This document shows, piece by piece, positions 9,274 to 17,118 of a stretch of DNA of 64,000 bases; the first letter of the stretch is position 1, and each line of letters begins with the position of its first letter. The translations under genes were made by a program, and so were the position numbers. This DNA comes from Saccharopolyspora spinosa NRRL 18395 (GTDB lineage: Bacteria; Actinomycetota; Actinomycetes; Mycobacteriales; Pseudonocardiaceae). A model generated the notes under the pieces. That model did no database searches, was not told the origin of the DNA, and saw nothing but the letters and a program-made list of their open reading frames with translations. The stretch is taken from contig NZ_GL877878.1 of the NCBI RefSeq assembly GCF_000194155.1, positions 1,514,351 through 1,578,350 of the forward strand, read 5' to 3'.

Positions 9274-10257
9274 ATGGTCTTCAAGAAGCTCCTGGGCGCG
9301 CTCGGTGTCGGCGGCCCGTCGGTGGACACCGTGCTGCAGCACCCCCACATCCGCCCGGGCGAGAACCTCGTCGGCGAGGTCCGCATCACCGGCGGCAACC
9401 AGGACGTCAACGTCGAGCACGTCGCGCTCGGCTTCATCACCCGCATCGAGACCGAGCACGGCGGCCGCGACGGACACGCCGGGGTGGAGTTCCACCGCGC
9501 CGTGGTTGCCGGGCACTTCGCGCTGCGCGAGGGCGAGAACAAGACCATCCCGTTCGAGCTGCCCGTGCCGTGGGAAACGCCGATCACCAGCGTCTACGGC
9601 CAGCACCTGCACGGCATGACGCTCGGCGTGCGCACCGAACTGGCCATCGCCAAGGTCGCGGACAAGGGCGACCTCGACCCGGTCATCGTGGAACCCCTGC
9701 CCGCGCAGGAGAAGGTGCTCGAAGCCTTCTCCCAGCTCGGTTTTCACTTCAAGAGCGCCGACCTGGAGCACGGCCACCTGCACGGCGTCCGCCAGGAACT
9801 GCCGTTCTTCCAGGAGATCGAGTTCTTCCCGCCGCCGCAGTTCGCCGGGCGCATCAACGAGGTCGAGCTGACCTTCGTCGCCAGCCCGCACGGGCTGGAC
9901 GTGGTGCTGGAGGCCGACAAACGCGGGGGGTTCTTCGCGCCGAGCCAGGACGCCTTCGGTCGCTTCCACGTCACCCACGAGGAAGCGCTCACCACCGACT
10001 GGGCGGGGCAGATCCGCGGCTGGCTGGAGCAGGCCGTCGAACGACGCGGCGGCATGGGTCACCACATGGGCGGCTACGACCACCAGGGCTACGGCCACCA
10101 CCCGCACGGCCACCACGAAGAGCACCATCGGCGCGGTTCCGGGATGGGCGGCATGGTCGCCGGCGCCGCGCTCGGCGCCGGCGCCGGATTCCTCGGCGGC
10201 ATGGTCGCGGGCGAGATCATGGAAGAGGTCTTCGAGGGCGACGAAGAAGAATTCTGA
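9274..10257 (+). CDS. Spo0M-like sporulation-control/arrestin-fold protein
   Basis: This is a 327-residue cytoplasmic protein of the Spo0M (PF07070) family, made of two arrestin-like beta-sandwich domains at about residues 1-130 and 135-245. Recognisable stretches are VDTVLQHPHIRPGENLVGEV, FELPVPWETPITS and LPFFQEIEFFPPPQFAGRI. The C-terminal extension has a His-rich run at about 258-285 and then a Gly/Ala-rich segment ending EEVFEGDEEEF, similar to tails in other actinobacterial members. ATG 9274 follows AGAAGGAAGG. Spo0M proteins modulate developmental phosphorelay or cytoskeletal functions in Bacillus; the actinomycete role is unclear. A terminator hairpin follows the stop. Confidence 0.9.
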   Translation: MVFKKLLGALGVGGPSVDTVLQHPHIRPGENLVGEVRITGGNQDVNVEHVALGFITRIETEHGGRDGHAGVEFHRAVVAGHFALREGENKTIPFELPVPWETPITSVYGQHLHGMTLGVRTELAIAKVADKGDLDPVIVEPLPAQEKVLEAFSQLGFHFKSADLEHGHLHGVRQELPFFQEIEFFPPPQFAGRINEVELTFVASPHGLDVVLEADKRGGFFAPSQDAFGRFHVTHEEALTTDWAGQIRGWLEQAVERRGGMGHHMGGYDHQGYGHHPHGHHEEHHRRGSGMGGMVAGAALGAGAGFLGGMVAGEIMEEVFEGDEEEF

Positions 10258-10273
10258 TCACCGTGGCAGGCGG

Positions 10274-10297
10274 GCGCCGGGAATCCGTTCCCGGCGC
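10274..10297 (+). terminator. Terminator hairpin after the Spo0M-like gene
   Basis: The arms GCGCCGGGAA and TTCCCGGCGC form a perfect 10-bp stem with a TCCG tetraloop, beginning 17 bases after the stop. There is no T-run, typical of GC-rich actinomycetes. Confidence 0.7.
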
Positions 10298-10386
10298 GCG
10301 CCGCGCGATGGTCCGGTCATCGGCCGCCGAGATCACCCGCTAGATTGATCAACATCTTGTTCGGGGACCGTCTACCGGGAGTCTTG

Positions 10387-11199
10387 GTGAGCACGCGTGA
10401 ATGCGTCCGCGCGCTGGTCGACGCGCCACTTTCCCAACGGCTGATCATCACGATCATCCTCATCAACGCCGTCACCCTCGGCTGCGAGACATCCCCCGAC
10501 CTGGTGGCCTCCTACGGCTGGCTGCTGCACGCGGTGGACCGGGCCGTGCTGGCGATGTTCACGCTCGAACTCGCCGCACGCTGCCACGCCTACGGCTGGC
10601 GGTTCTTCCGCGACCCGTGGAACTGCTTCGACGCCATCATCGTCGGCATCGCGCTGCTGCCCACCACCGGAGCCTTCGGCGTCCTGCGGACCCTGCGCAT
10701 CCTCCGCGCACTGCGGCTGATCTCGGTGGTCCCCAGCATGCGCCGCGTGGTCGGCGCGCTGCTCACCGCCGTGCCCGGTATGGCTTCCATCGCCGCCCTG
10801 CTGGTGCTGATCCTCTACGTCGGAGCCGTGATCGCCACCAAGCTGTTCAGCGCGGTCGCGCCGGACTACTTCGGCGACCTCGGCGACTCCCTGTTCACCC
10901 TGTTCCAGGTGATGACCGGCGAGGCCTGGTCCGAGGTCGCCCGCACCGTGATGACCGAGGAACCCTTCGCCTGGGTCTTCTTCATCGGCTACATCGCCAT
11001 CACGACGTTCACGGTCCTGAACCTCTTCATCGCCGTCGCCGTGTCCGCGATGGAGTCCCAAGTGGGCCGCGAGCGCGAGAGCAGTGAAGACACCGCCGAG
11101 GGCGAAGCGGTCCAACAACTCATCGCGGAGATCCGCGAACTCCGCACCGAAGTCCGCGAACTCCGCACCACAGCAACTGAATCCGCGCCTAGAACCTGA
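10387..11199 (+). CDS. Voltage-gated cation channel (BacNav-type ion transport protein)
   Basis: This predicted 270-residue six-helix channel subunit has S1-S4 at about residues 16-125, an S4 with arginines every third position (RTLRILRALRL) and a pore between S5 and S6. The pore filter FTLFQVMTGEAWSEVAR places T177-G-E-A-W181 where bacterial sodium channels have TLESW; the key Glu179 is kept. The cytosolic tail is a heptad-like coiled coil rich in IRELRTEVRELR, as in BacNav tetramers. GTG 10387 is chosen because GGGAG lies 5 bases upstream; a TTG at 10345 has no such site. Ion preference (Na+ or Ca2+) cannot be read from the filter. Confidence 0.85.
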   Translation: MSTRECVRALVDAPLSQRLIITIILINAVTLGCETSPDLVASYGWLLHAVDRAVLAMFTLELAARCHAYGWRFFRDPWNCFDAIIVGIALLPTTGAFGVLRTLRILRALRLISVVPSMRRVVGALLTAVPGMASIAALLVLILYVGAVIATKLFSAVAPDYFGDLGDSLFTLFQVMTGEAWSEVARTVMTEEPFAWVFFIGYIAITTFTVLNLFIAVAVSAMESQVGRERESSEDTAEGEAVQQLIAEIRELRTEVRELRTTATESAPRT

Positions 11200-11203
11200 C
11201 GCT

Positions 11204-11995
11204 TCACCGCTGCTCCGGTTCCAGCCACGGCTCTTGCGGGAGCGGACTGCCCGTCTCCAGCAGGGACTTCAGGTTGGACAGCACTGCCGCCCACCCACCA
11301 GCCGCCTCGTCCCGCTCGGAATCGTCGGCGAAGTTCTCCTCGGTGACGGTGAGCCGGACGATCTCGCCGTGCGGCCGGATCTCGAACGTGATCCGGGACG
11401 GCCCGTTCGGACGGTCCTGGCCCGGCATGGCCGCCGTGAGCACGAGCCTGGTCGGCGGCGAGCTCTCCACGACGGTGCCGACGACATCGGCGGTGCGCGT
11501 GCCATCCGTTCGTTGGTGCTCCCACTGCGAACCGACCGCCCAGTCGGACACGTTGCTGTGGCCCCAGAACCGCGCCGTCAGGTCGGGGTCGGTCAGCGCG
11601 TTCCAGACCTCCTCCGGCGTGCTGTCGATGTAGATCACGTACACGAAATCAGGTTTGTCGCTCATGCGGGCCTCCTCCGCTCGCCGCTTCAGCTCGCTCA
11701 GCGCTTGGACGCGCGGGCGCTCGAACTTGTGGATCCACCTGTCCTGGATCTCGCCGAGGGGAACGGGATTGAGGTAGTGGAACTTCTCCCGACCGCGCCG
11801 GACCGTGCTGATCAGGTTGGCCGCTTCGAGGACGGCCACGTGCTGGGTCACCGACTGGCGTGCCATGTCCAGCTGCTCGCACAGCTCGCCCAGCGTCTGC
11901 CCGTTGCGCTCGTGGAGCGTGTCCAGCAGGTACCGCCGAGTCGGATCGGCGAGCGCCTTGAAGACCTTCTCCAGCTCAGCGGGCACACCCGGCAT
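11204..11995 (-). CDS. ArsR-type winged-helix regulator fused to an SRPBCC (AHSA1) domain
   Basis: Residues about 1-95 are an ArsR/SmtB-like winged helix (VFKALADPTRRYLLDTL; LCEQLDMARQSVTQHVAVLE; GREKFHYLNPVPLGEIQDRW). About 105-255 is an AHSA1/SRPBCC ligand-binding fold (VYVIYIDSTPEEVWNALTDP; GGWAAVLSNLKSLLE). Such fusions occur in actinobacteria as autoregulators of unknown ligand. No cysteine metal site is visible in the HTH part. ATG 11995 is preferred over ATG 12016, because a perfect palindrome covers both and is more likely operator than coding. The gene lies 37 bp downstream of the Nramp gene on the same strand and ends 4 bp from the convergent channel gene. Confidence 0.88.
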   Translation of the reverse strand: MPGVPAELEKVFKALADPTRRYLLDTLHERNGQTLGELCEQLDMARQSVTQHVAVLEAANLISTVRRGREKFHYLNPVPLGEIQDRWIHKFERPRVQALSELKRRAEEARMSDKPDFVYVIYIDSTPEEVWNALTDPDLTARFWGHSNVSDWAVGSQWEHQRTDGTRTADVVGTVVESSPPTRLVLTAAMPGQDRPNGPSRITFEIRPHGEIVRLTVTEENFADDSERDEAAGGWAAVLSNLKSLLETGSPLPQEPWLEPEQR

Positions 11996-12020
11996 TATGC
12001 AGGCAAATGCCTGCATAATG
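11993..12020 (-). promoter_or_regulatory. Perfect 13-bp inverted repeat, probable operator of the ArsR-SRPBCC gene
   Basis: CATTATGCAGGCA and TGCCTGCATAATG are exact inverted copies separated by AA. The element spans the probable start codon of the regulator, in the 37-bp gap after the Nramp gene. ArsR-type dimers bind such dyads, so autorepression is the simplest reading. Confidence 0.7.
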
Positions 12021-12032
12021 TCAACCGTCGCG

Positions 12033-13304
12033 TCAGCCGACGAACTGGTCGTAGAGGAGGTAGCAGTTCAGGCCGACGATCAGGATGGCGATCAGGGTCA
12101 TCACCGTCGTCAGCCAGCGCGGGTTGGCGAACTCCCCCATCACCGCGCGGTCCCGGGTCACCAGCACCAGCGGGATCAGCGCGAAGGGGATGCCGAAGCT
12201 CAGCACGACCTGGCTGAAGTTGAGGACGTCGGTGGTGTTCATGCCGAGCGCGATGACCAAGAGCGCGGGCACCATCGTGATCAACCGGCGCAGCAGCAAC
12301 GGGATCCGGAAGTTGATGAACCCCGCCATGACGACCTGCCCGGCGAAGGTGCCGACGCCGGACGAGGAGATCCCGGACGCGAGCAGGGCGACCGCGAACA
12401 CCAGGGCGGCGGCACCACCGGCGAGCGTGGCGAGGCCCGCGTGCGCGTCCTCGATGGTGCTGATGCCCGTGTTCCCGGTGTCGTGGAAGAGCTTCGCGGC
12501 GACCAGCAGCATCGACAGGTTGATCATCCCGGCGAGGCCGAGCGCGACGGCCACGTCCCAGCGCTCGAAGCGCAGCACCCGGCGGCGGTCGTCGTCGTTC
12601 GAGCACGCCACCCGGCGGCTCATCAGCGCCGAGTGCAGGTAGACGACGTGCGGCATCACGGTGGCGCCGACGATCCCCACCGCGAGGTAGGCGCTGCCGC
12701 TGGGCAGCGCCGGCACCAGCCCGGAGATGGCCTGGGCCGGTTCCGGGCCGATCTGCAGCAGCTCGTAGGCGAAACCGGCGATGATCAGCAGCAGCAAACC
12801 GGCGATCGCCCGCTCGAAGGGCCGGTAGCCCAGCGCCTGCAGGCCCAGCAGCGCGAACGCGACCACCGCGGTGATCAGCGCCGCCGGCATCATCGGGATG
12901 CCGAAGAGCAGGTACAGGCCGAGGGCCGCGCCGACGAACTCGGCCAGGTCGGTGGACATGGCGACGATCTCCGCCTGTAACCAGAGCCCCCACCGCATCG
13001 GCCGGGGATACCGCTCCCGGCAAACCTCGGGAAGGGTCTTGCCGGTGACGACGCCGATCTTGGCGGACAGGAACTGCACCGGCATCGCCATCAGGTTCGC
13101 CAGCACGACGACCCACACCAGCGCGTAACCGAATTCCGCGCCGGCGCCGATGTTCGTCGAGAAGTTGCCGGGGTCGACGTACGCGATCGCCGCGATGAAG
13201 GCCGGCCCCAACATGGCGAGTGCGCCGCGCACCCGGCCTCGTCCGAGCACCTGCCCGACGGCCGGTCGCGGGCCCCGTTCCGTATCGATCTTGGTCATGC
13301 CCAT
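12033..13304 (-). CDS. mntH: Nramp family divalent metal (Mn2+/Fe2+) transporter
   Basis: This is a 423-residue, 11-helix Nramp transporter. The metal-binding DPGN motif is in helix 1 (FIAAIAYVDPGNFSTNI, about residue 45) and the MPH motif in helix 6 (GATVMPHVVYLHSALMS). The family signature SGISSSGVGTFAGQVVMAGF is also intact. These residues coordinate Mn2+, Fe2+ and related ions and couple uptake to protons. The start is ATG 13304, with a second ATG two codons in. No MntR or Fur box was recognised in the 329 bp upstream. Whether the ArsR-SRPBCC gene downstream is cotranscribed is unclear, because it has its own operator-like palindrome. Confidence 0.93.
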   Translation of the reverse strand: MGMTKIDTERGPRPAVGQVLGRGRVRGALAMLGPAFIAAIAYVDPGNFSTNIGAGAEFGYALVWVVVLANLMAMPVQFLSAKIGVVTGKTLPEVCRERYPRPMRWGLWLQAEIVAMSTDLAEFVGAALGLYLLFGIPMMPAALITAVVAFALLGLQALGYRPFERAIAGLLLLIIAGFAYELLQIGPEPAQAISGLVPALPSGSAYLAVGIVGATVMPHVVYLHSALMSRRVACSNDDDRRRVLRFERWDVAVALGLAGMINLSMLLVAAKLFHDTGNTGISTIEDAHAGLATLAGGAAALVFAVALLASGISSSGVGTFAGQVVMAGFINFRIPLLLRRLITMVPALLVIALGMNTTDVLNFSQVVLSFGIPFALIPLVLVTRDRAVMGEFANPRWLTTVMTLIAILIVGLNCYLLYDQFVG

Positions 13305-13633
13305 TGATCCACCCGTGCTGCCGTCCCGGCTTCCTGCCCGTTGATGACTGCCTCCTGTCGTCCCACATGCCCGCGCGAGCCGTAGTTCGGCTCGACGACC
13401 AAGAGATTACGGTATGCCGAAAACTCGTCTTCGAAAACCCCCAACTGATCACGCGCGGCCCATCGGGTCCGGCCCTGCCCACGCCAGGGTGTTCGAGTTC
13501 GCCGCGTTGCGCACAGCGCATTCGCGTCCGGCACGTTCAGGTCCCGGGTCCTACACTCGGAATATCGATTCCACCGCGACGCTTCGACCGGATCGCGCGA
13601 TGGGGGGGAAATCGACTCGGGTTGGGGTCGCCG
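13305..13633. other. Divergent intergenic region between Nramp and aquaporin genes
   Basis: These 329 bp must hold both divergent promoters. I see no convincing palindrome or sigma-factor boxes and no plausible gene; the frame of the aquaporin is open upstream of 13634, but that sequence has no homology I recognise. Confidence 0.4.
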
Positions 13634-14545
13634 ATGTCCGAGGAAAACCAACGTCGTCACGGCTACCGGGAAGGGCTCGGCGGCGAGTTGCTAGCCGAGC
13701 TCCTGGGCACCTTCGTCCTGATCTTGTTCGGGTGCGCTTCGGTCGCCGTCGCGGTCGCGGGCCTGCCCGGTTCGGGACGCCAGTCCGACGCCTTCGGGCC
13801 GGGGAACTGGCTCATCATCGCGTTCGGCTGGGGATTCGCCGTGGTGTTCGGCGTCTACGTCGCCGGCGGCGTCAGCGGTGCGCACATCAACCCAGCGGTC
13901 ACACTCGCCTTCACGGTGCGGCGGGCCTTCCCGTGGCGGAAGGTCGTACCGTACGTGGCGGCCCAGTTCGTGGGCGCGTTCCTGGCCGCAGCGGTGGTGT
14001 ACTCCGTCTACAGCTGGGCGATCGACGCGTTCAACGCCAAGGCCGGCCTCGCCCGCAACCAGTCCTTGGACACGTTCGCGATCTTCGCGACGTTCCCCGC
14101 CAAGTACTTCGACGGATCGTGGTGGGGACCGTTGCTGGACCAGATCGTCGGGACTGCGGTTCTGGTGCTGCTCATATTCGCGCTCATCGACACGCGCAAC
14201 ACCGCTCCGTCCGCCAACATGGGGCCGTTCATGATCGGCATGGTCGTCACCACGATCGGTCTGACCTTCGGCCCGAACGCCGGTTACGCGATCAACCCGG
14301 CGCGCGACTTCGGGCCTCGGCTGTGGACGTTCATCACCGGCTGGGGCGATATCGCGCTACCCGGGAGCTACCAGTGGTTCAGCAACTACTTCTGGATCCC
14401 GATCGTCGGGCCGCTCGTCGGGGCCGTCATCGGCGCCGTCGTCTACGACCTGTTCATCGGCCAGGTGGTGGCCGCCCGCGCCGCCCCGCTGGAACCAGGG
14501 CTGACGAACGAGGAAGCTGCCGAAACCAGAAGTAAGACAGCCTGA
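13634..14545 (+). CDS. glpF: Aquaglyceroporin (MIP family), GlpF-like
   Basis: This 303-residue channel has six helices and both NPA half-helices: SGAHINPAVTLAFTVRRAF (about residue 87) and AGYAINPARDFGPRLWTF (about residue 222). The Asp after the second NPAR is a hallmark of glycerol-conducting members rather than strict water channels. It therefore probably admits glycerol and other small polyols or metalloids across the plasma membrane. ATG 13634 (MSEENQRR) gives the family length; the frame is open further upstream but without homology. No glycerol kinase is adjacent. Confidence 0.9.
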   Translation: MSEENQRRHGYREGLGGELLAELLGTFVLILFGCASVAVAVAGLPGSGRQSDAFGPGNWLIIAFGWGFAVVFGVYVAGGVSGAHINPAVTLAFTVRRAFPWRKVVPYVAAQFVGAFLAAAVVYSVYSWAIDAFNAKAGLARNQSLDTFAIFATFPAKYFDGSWWGPLLDQIVGTAVLVLLIFALIDTRNTAPSANMGPFMIGMVVTTIGLTFGPNAGYAINPARDFGPRLWTFITGWGDIALPGSYQWFSNYFWIPIVGPLVGAVIGAVVYDLFIGQVVAARAAPLEPGLTNEEAAETRSKTA

Positions 14546-14579
14546 GCTGTTCAGAACCGGCGACCGGCAGGCTCGTCAG

Positions 14580-14678
14580 GCGTCGCTGGCGAGGGCGTTG
14601 CAAGAGCGATGCACCGAGGAGCAGCGGCTGATGATCATCGAGGCGTTGGCATTGCTGGATGACGTGGCCCAGTCGTGA
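14580..14678 (+). pseudogene. Possible C-terminal end of a MarR-type regulator
   Basis: A short frame reads SLARALQERCTEEQRLMIIE, then ALALLDDVAQS and a stop, resembling the final helices of MarR proteins. Its TGA overlaps the GTG of the MFS fragment (GTGA), the arrangement expected for a marR-MFS pair. No HTH portion remains. The call is tentative because so little sequence is left. Confidence 0.3.
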
Positions 14679-14996
14679 CGAGGCAGGCGGCGCGTTCCGA
14701 GGGGTCGCAGCGCGGCGGATTCGACCGCAAGCCGATCACCCCTGTGCTGCTGGGCTCGATCCTGAACCTGATCAACTCGTCGATGCTCGCCGTGGCCCTG
14801 AATCCCGATCGGCGCTGCGTTCGGGTCTCCGCCCGCGCAGGCGGCCTGTCTGGTGACGGCGCTGTACCTGGTGGGCACCGCGCTGGTCGGCGTTACCGGA
14901 CTGCTGGGAACGCTCGAGAAGATTTCCCGCGCCTCGGCGAGAGGGCTAGCACCCGCCGAAGTCCTGGACCGGCTCGCCAAGACCGACACCGACTGA
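14675..14996 (+). pseudogene. N-terminal fragment of an MFS drug transporter
   Basis: From GTG 14675 the sequence begins in frame as FDRKPITPVLLGSILNLINS followed by SMLAVAL, a DHA2-type MFS N-terminus. The continuation IGAAFGSPPAQAACLVTALYLVG lies in another frame after about 14800. The remaining ten or more helices are absent. The end (LAPAEVLDRLAKTDTD and a stop at 14994-14996) does not look like MFS and may come from the other side of a deletion. Confidence 0.6.
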
Positions 14997-15034
14997 AACC
15001 CGTTGCCGGACTAGGGCTTTCCGCATCCGGGCGG

Positions 15035-16519
15035 TCAGTCCGCACCGGCTCCTGCCCGAACGAGCCGGCGGCCGATCCGGGCGATCTCGTCGATGATCGC
15101 GGCCGCGGCCGAGACATCGGCGGACAACGGGCGATCCCGGGCATCCGGATCGAGTGCGCCGCAAGCCCGTCGGTAAACCGCCCGGACCGGTTGCGCAGGG
15201 CCAGGCCCGCTCAACCGGAGCGCGCGGATCGCGGCCACCAGTTCGCAAGCCAGGACGAGCCGGTACGCCTCCGCCGCGCGGCCGGACTGCCTGGCCGCCT
15301 GCGAGGCGAAACTCGCGTGTTCTTCGGCGCCCCTGGAAAGCACCACATGGCCCAACGTCGCGGGATAGGCGGCGTTGCGCAGCTCGGCCAAGACGGAACC
15401 AACGCCGTACTCGAGCACCATGATTCCCGAGCTGCCCGGCGGGCCGGTGGCCAGGAACGGGCGCAGGCAGGTCATCTCGGGATCGGTGAGCAGCGACAGC
15501 CTCCCTGCCGAGAGTTGCGCGGTCGAGAGCATCGCCAGCCGCAACCGGTCCAGCGCGAGGACGAGCTGGGCGGCGTGGAACCCGCCGTGGTGGCGAACCT
15601 GCTGGTCGGTGATCAGCGGATTCTCGCTGGCGGCGTTGAGTTCCACGGCCAAGACCGAGTCGACGTCGGCCAAGGCCTCCAACGCGGGGCCGTGGACCTG
15701 GGGAAAGCACCGCAGACCGAACGGGTCCTGGATCCTGCACCCAGCCGTCACCGCCCCGCCGAGCAATGCCAGCATGTCGGCGGCGACCCGGGCCGCTCCG
15801 GCGTGCGGCCGCCCGGCGTGCACCTCGGGCGCGAACGGCTCGGTCGACCCATCGACGGCGAGCAAGGTCAGCGCGGCGATCGGCGCGGTCGCATCAAGAA
15901 GCCCGCGCACCTCCTCCGCCGCCAGCGCCGCCTGGGCGATGGTCAGGGCGTTGCTGCTGATCAACGCCAGGGCGTCGCCGTCGGTCATGATGACCGGATC
16001 CGGCGGCCGTCCCCCACCGGCCCAGCTCGCTTCTCCCGCGAGAGCGACTCCGAGTTCGGCCAACGGGCCGAGATCGCCGGTCCCGACGGCGCCGTGCTCG
16101 TGCACCTCCGGACAGGTACCGGCGTTGAGTGCGGTGACCATTGCTTCGGCGATAGCGGGTTGCAGCGCGCCACCGCGCAGGACCTGGTTCACCCGGACCG
16201 CCAGCATCGCCCGAACGTCTCGTTCGGGCAGCAGGTTCCCGATTCCGCTGGCATGGCTGCGAAGCAGCCGCATCCCGTGCGCCGCGCTTCCGGGCACCAC
16301 TTCGCCACGGTTGGCACCGACGCCGGTGGTGCGACCGTACACCGGTTGCGGCACGGGCTTCCGCGCGTTCAGCCAACGCTTTCGGAGGCGGTCCAACGCG
16401 GCCGGTGACGCGCCGACCCCAAGGCCGTCCGCGATCCGGACCACGTCCTCACCGGACAGTTCAGGTCCGCCGAGGAGCACGGGATTTCCGGCGCGCACCG
16501 CACCCTGAATGGCAGTCAC
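15035..16519 (-). CDS. HAL/PAL-family lyase with non-canonical active-site triad
   Basis: This is a 494-residue member of the histidine/phenylalanine ammonia-lyase superfamily. The catalytic Tyr loop (VYGRTTGVGANRGEV, Y61) and the EEHASFASQAARQ segment (HAL QEDHVSMA position) are present. The MIO-forming region reads GAVGTGDLGPL around T147. Canonical enzymes have GSVGASGDLAPL, so Ala-Ser-Gly is replaced by Gly-Thr-Gly in a loop one residue shorter. The usual ALLNGTQ is ALISSNALT, and QDPYSLR is QDPFGLR (F267). It may be a lyase with altered chemistry or a non-MIO member. GTG 16519 follows GGAGGGAGGAG. It is the last gene of a three-gene operon, 23 bp after the cupin gene. Confidence 0.8.
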   Translation of the reverse strand: MTAIQGAVRAGNPVLLGGPELSGEDVVRIADGLGVGASPAALDRLRKRWLNARKPVPQPVYGRTTGVGANRGEVVPGSAAHGMRLLRSHASGIGNLLPERDVRAMLAVRVNQVLRGGALQPAIAEAMVTALNAGTCPEVHEHGAVGTGDLGPLAELGVALAGEASWAGGGRPPDPVIMTDGDALALISSNALTIAQAALAAEEVRGLLDATAPIAALTLLAVDGSTEPFAPEVHAGRPHAGAARVAADMLALLGGAVTAGCRIQDPFGLRCFPQVHGPALEALADVDSVLAVELNAASENPLITDQQVRHHGGFHAAQLVLALDRLRLAMLSTAQLSAGRLSLLTDPEMTCLRPFLATGPPGSSGIMVLEYGVGSVLAELRNAAYPATLGHVVLSRGAEEHASFASQAARQSGRAAEAYRLVLACELVAAIRALRLSGPGPAQPVRAVYRRACGALDPDARDRPLSADVSAAAAIIDEIARIGRRLVRAGAGAD

Positions 16520-16542
16520 GACTCCTCCCTCCACCCGCAGCG

Positions 16543-17118
16543 TCAGATGCGGGCTGTGTCGTTGATGGGACGCAGCTCCTCGGCGTACGAGACGGAAACG
16601 CGCCGGATCACGCCGCCGGACACGGCGTACTGCCCCATCCGCCACAGCGGTGGGGAGTACGCGTGGATCGAGACGCTCTTGCGTTCCTTGCCCGTGAGCC
16701 GGTGGATGTGCTCAGGGCCGCAGCCGAACACGAAGCCGGCGCCGACCTCGGTCGCCAAGCTCGGCCCGGCCACCGCCAGGTTGTGCTCGACGAGCGCACC
16801 CCCGGCCACCGCGACCGCGAACGAGGAGATGTCGTGGTCATGCCAGCCCGTGTCGTTCTCCGGCATCCAGCACAGCACCCACACGTCGACGTGCGCGTCC
16901 CGGTGCAGCGATGCGTAATGCCGCTTGTCGTCGTTGAAAGCGACGTGGTGCCGCCACAGCTCCGGTCGGCGCGCCAGGTCCGCGACCAGGCCGAGCAGCT
17001 CGCGCGGGTCCAGGCAGCGGCCGGGCAGGGTTTCGAGGGTGAAACCGGTTGGTACCTCACCGATCGGGAGCGCTCGCCGGGCGGGCACCTCGACAGCCGC
17101 ATGAGATTCGCCGATCAC
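16543..17118 (-). CDS. Cysteine dioxygenase-like cupin (thiol dioxygenase)
   Basis: This is a 191-residue cupin of the cysteine dioxygenase family (PF05995-like). The iron ligands are likely H93 and H95 (TGWHDHDISSF) with a third His in CGPEHIHRLTG, about residue 137. The SIHAYSPPLWRMGQY segment matches the conserved HxYSPP turn of bacterial thiol dioxygenases. Such enzymes oxidise cysteine, 3-mercaptopropionate or related thiols to sulfinates; the substrate here is unknown. GTG 17118 overlaps the upstream stop by 4 bp (GTGA) and follows AAGGAGG, indicating translational coupling to the amidohydrolase gene. Confidence 0.8.
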   Translation of the reverse strand: MIGESHAAVEVPARRALPIGEVPTGFTLETLPGRCLDPRELLGLVADLARRPELWRHHVAFNDDKRHYASLHRDAHVDVWVLCWMPENDTGWHDHDISSFAVAVAGGALVEHNLAVAGPSLATEVGAGFVFGCGPEHIHRLTGKERKSVSIHAYSPPLWRMGQYAVSGGVIRRVSVSYAEELRPINDTARI

